A DNA stretch of 64,000 nt from Acanthochromis polyacanthus (lineage: Eukaryota > Chordata > Actinopteri > Pomacentridae), in the NCBI RefSeq assembly GCF_021347895.1, contig NC_067114.1:28166373-28230372 (forward strand), given 5' to 3'. Under the pieces are notes generated by a model. That model saw nothing but the letters and a program-made list of their open reading frames with translations. It was not told the DNA's origin and did not search any database. Below, in pieces: positions 1-64,000 of the stretch (its first letter is position 1; each line of letters begins with the position of its first letter). The position numbers were made by a program, and so were the translations under genes.

Positions 1-60718
<60,718 letters not shown>

Positions 60719-61779
60719 CTGGGAAAACAGAGATTATCAATAACTTCTTGGATCCTTTGATGAGCTGGATCCAGGTAGATAAACGTCATGCTCCTGGGTT
60801 AAGCTAGAACTAATCCAAATCCATTACGGAAACAAATGTCAATGTGGTGTGTTTTTCTTTTCTTGAAGTCAGTCCAAATAAATTAGCTTTTTAAATGCTT
60901 TAAGTTGCTTGCCAAAGGATATGCAAAAGCTTTCTCCGAGGGAAAGAGCAGCTACTTTTTCTCCCAATCCTTCTTTTGAGTCTGCCCGAGGCAAAACAAG
61001 CCTTGGCTTTTCACCAAGAATTCTGATGAGATGACTAATCCTCAGTTTAAATTAAGGTCAAAGAGAACAGGGCTAGTTAACAAGTTCACACATTGCTCAT
61101 TACCCTGAAAGCTAGTTCACTTCTCAGAAGGCACCAGTCCTCTCCTCTCGGTTAACATTTCCTCTTTATAAGTCTTTGAATAACTCCCATCTCTGTGATG
61201 TGGTGCATGAAGAATTCAAGCGAGGGTCCATCCAGTATTACTCCGTCTTCCCTTTGCCTCATGTCCTTTAAAGTCTCAATATGGTCCGGCCTTTGCCTCC
61301 CTTGAACTCCACCAGAAACTTAAAAACTGAGAGCAATCTTTTTCAACAAATCAGCGACTAAGTACAAAGAGAAAAGCAAACATAAGGACTGAGCCTCAGT
61401 GCGTCTGCGAACAACAGGACAGGCTGTGGATAAGGGGAGCAGCCAGTGGGAGGGAAAGAGAAGGGAGTTTACTACTGTTGACCTCTTGTCTATAAAAACA
61501 CACATGCATACAGGAAAAGAATAAGATTAGGTGGGGGTGGGGGAGCAGCAGGGGGAACATGCTGGAACATCATTCGGAAAATGTAGGGAACATTTGTCAG
61601 AGACTTTGTGGATCTGGAACCGGCGTTCAGCTGTGAGCACATGTCTGAAATAAACTCGGCTAGGCACTGCGGTCGGCATGGACATTACTTCACACCTGAT
61701 GAATTCAAGGGGTTCAGATTAGCCAGCTGTCTCACTGCCAGCAGAGGGGGGTGATAATAAGCATTGTAAGTGTGGATGT

Positions 61780-61841
<62 letters not shown>

Positions 61842-63045
61842 TGGTGAAGGAGTGAGAAGAATTTAATTTGAAGAAAAACCTCTAGACCCTTTTGTCTCCC
61901 GTTAATATTGATAGCACTCAAATGTGAGCTTTTGACAACCTGTCCCTTTATTTTACAGCTTCTCCTCAGTCTCCCACTGCCCTGCCACCATCAGTCATGT
62001 AAGGTCAGATCAGTAGCAACAAGTGCAAACACTGGGCAGGCAGGACTCCCAACTTGCAGATTACTTTCCAGCATGTTTGACAGTTCTTGCCATCCTACTT
62101 GACCTAATGACACGAGAGCATGCGTGTGTGTGAGACAGTCAGTGGAAGAGTGAAAGTGATAGGAAGAGACAGTGGATCTCTACAGGCAGGAAATTAAATA
62201 CATCATCTTAGCTGGCTGACGGAACAGCAGCAAGTGGTTCAAGGGAAGGCCAGAGCGAGCAACCTAAACTGTGTGTTAGCTGTACAACACACAGTGCAGC
62301 ATTTTTGGTGGTTGGGAAAAGTGCTGCATTTGTTGATGGATAATGTAGCATGTAATCCTTGTAGACTTTGAGCACATCCAAAGCAACCCAGCCTTATATG
62401 AAAATAATTCCTTTTCCCTCTGTTCAGGCTCTTTCACCTCCAGTGCGCTGGCAGTTTTTAAAATCCAGATCTGCCTCCACAACTTAATGATCTGATAATG
62501 CTGGTATTGAGTTTTAGTGTAATGAAGAACAAAACTTGGAAAAAAAGAAGGCCCTGACACATTTGAGGAATATGTCTTGGTGTAGTTTTTTAAAAAAAAT
62601 AAGTCTTTCACCTTTTGTTTTCTCTGCAATCACAAATTATAATTTATCAAAACGCACGATTCATGTGCTGTCATTACCTGCATTAGATAATTTTAGAATC
62701 TTAAAAATAGCACTTGCATGAGTTATGAGCTGATAAAAATCACAATATTAAGCTTATTTGGTTGTCTGATAAAAGAGATAAAACATATCTGTAAGTGATA
62801 ACAACTAAATAAAAAATGCAGCCAGGTATTGTTACAGAGTACTGTCAGACATAGGTGTCAGGTTGCTAGGGAAAAGGATGTAAACAACAACTACAATGGC
62901 ATATAAAAACTCCATAAAGAGGGCATAATCAGCTCAGTATGTGGACTGCAGATATGCTTCTGCATTGCAATGTGACCAGAAGCACACCATTTGCTGTATA
63001 AAAGAAGAGAACCCATAACCTTTCTCCTTGCCACTAGGAGTTTAA
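60719..63045. other. upstream intron / 5' region of dpy19l3
   Basis: The acceptor in front of exon 1 implies intron here and a non-coding exon further upstream. I find no CpG-rich promoter-like segment or clear exon. A (GA)n microsatellite is at 61783-61839. The frame at 62276-62629 has no domain. Confidence 0.5.
61783..61839. repeat. (GA)n microsatellite
   Basis: About 28 uninterrupted GA units. The serine/leucine frame across it is an artefact. Confidence 0.97.
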
Positions 63046-63049
63046 TAAT

Positions 63050-63510
63050 GTCACCAAAATCAAAGTTCCAACCCTCACCTATGGTCATGAGCCCTGGGTT
63101 GTGACCGAAAGAACAAGGTCAGAGATACAAGGGGCTGAAATGAGCTTCCTTCATAGGGTGGCTGGGCTCAGCCTTAGAGATAGGGTGAGAAGTTGGGACA
63201 TTCGGAGGGAGCTCGGAGTAGAGCCGCTGCTCCTTCACATCGAAAGGAGCCAGTTGAAGTGGTTTGGACATCTGATTCGGATGCCTCTGGAGAGGCTTCC
63301 GTTGGAGGAGGAGACCCCAGGGTAGACCCAGAACTCGCTGGTGGGATTATGTATCTCATCTAGCCTGGGAATGCCTCAGGATCTCCCAGCAAGAGCTGGA
63401 AAGCATTTCTGGGGGGTGGGATATCTAGAATGACCTGCTTCATCTGCTGCTTCCATGACCCGGCCCCAGAGAAGAGGAAGAAAATGGCTGAATGGATGGA
63501 GGGAACCCAA
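63050..63510 (+). mobile_element. LINE 3' end (ERSQLKWFGHLIRMP type)
   Basis: The + strand frame reads VTERTRSEIQGAEMSFLHRV, AGLSLRDRVRSWDIRRELGV, EPLLLHIERSQLKWFGHLIR, MPLERLP. It then shifts frame through GRPRTRWWDYVSHLAWECLR-like text and ends in ATGGCTGAATGGATGGAGGG, the GGAT-type tail. This is the widespread C-terminus of a fish non-LTR element; the clade (RTE-like or R1-like) is uncertain. It is 5'-truncated and frameshifted. Confidence 0.78.
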
Positions 63511-64000
63511 ATCATCTAAAAATGGTCGATAGTAATGATGGAATCCAATCAAATTCCAGTAACCACATCCTTGTGAAACACCCATCAAGTCACAGAGGTC
63601 CCTTTGACTCCATAAGAGGGCAATTGACTCTTCCATCACCCATGAAGGCATAAGGGTCATAAGCCGTATATCTTCTCGTCATGGTGGTGTCTCTTTTTTT
63701 GTTGCCCTCTGTGTGTCCACCTCTGATTTCTGCTCAAATGCCTGTTACTGTTGTTCTGGTCGCAATGTAGCACCACTGACCAAAAGTGGTAGCAAAAGTA
63801 TACCACAAAAAAACCACCAGCTGCAATCCAAACTAATGCTACTCAATTGAAAGCTAAAAGAAAAAACTATTAACACTTGAAAACTGGCAGAAGCGACTGC
63901 AACAGGCTACATTCACTCACATATATTAAAATTCTTTTTAAAAACAACTGAGGGAGCTGTGTTAATGTCTGTCTGACTCTGAACACAGCCTAAGGGCCAG

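Overview
The window is nuclear DNA of a vertebrate, almost certainly a ray-finned (teleost, probably percomorph) fish. It is AT-rich, full of (CA)n/(GA)n microsatellites, and carries a typical fish repeat load: several Tc1-like families, L2 and Rex1-type LINEs, tRNA-derived SINEs, hAT-like MITEs and a solo LTR. There is no operon structure, and open frames are short except where they coincide with exons or transposons.

One host gene runs across nearly the whole window on the minus strand: dpy19l3, encoding the multi-membrane-spanning ER protein C-mannosyltransferase DPY19L3. I placed sixteen consecutive coding exons by matching conserved peptides to AG/GT boundaries with consistent phase. The first coding exon is at 60407-60718 and the sixteenth at 1-138, where the window cuts the gene. 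Joined, they give 2,049 bp (683 codons) without a frame break. The last part of the C-terminus lies beyond position 1. A non-coding first exon and the promoter should lie upstream of 60718, but I cannot identify them.

Layout on the + strand, which is the 3' to 5' order of the gene: 1-138 exon 16; 139-4779 intron 15 with a Tc1 copy and a small retro-insertion; 4780-4912 exon 15; 4913-28374 a 23.5-kb intron 14 that is a transposon graveyard; 28375-28457 and 28820-28876 exons 14 and 13; 28877-31796 intron 12 with another Tc1 copy; 31797-31908 exon 12; 38112-38243 exon 11; 38244-42981 intron 10 with a solo LTR; 42982-43140 exon 10; 46520-47013 exons 9 and 8; 49473-51008 exons 7 to 5; 54490-55325 exons 4 and 3; 57391-57481 exon 2; 60407-60718 exon 1; then 3.3 kb of upstream or intron sequence ending in a LINE 3' end.

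Intron 14 holds a 574-bp TIR element containing an internally deleted RecQ-like helicase frame, a TTAA-flanked element with near-identical 183-bp inverted repeats, a complete-length but decayed 1.58-kb Tc1 element, an L2 reverse-transcriptase pseudogene, and a three-layer nest of DNA transposons. No other cellular protein gene, tRNA, rRNA or CRISPR array could be supported.
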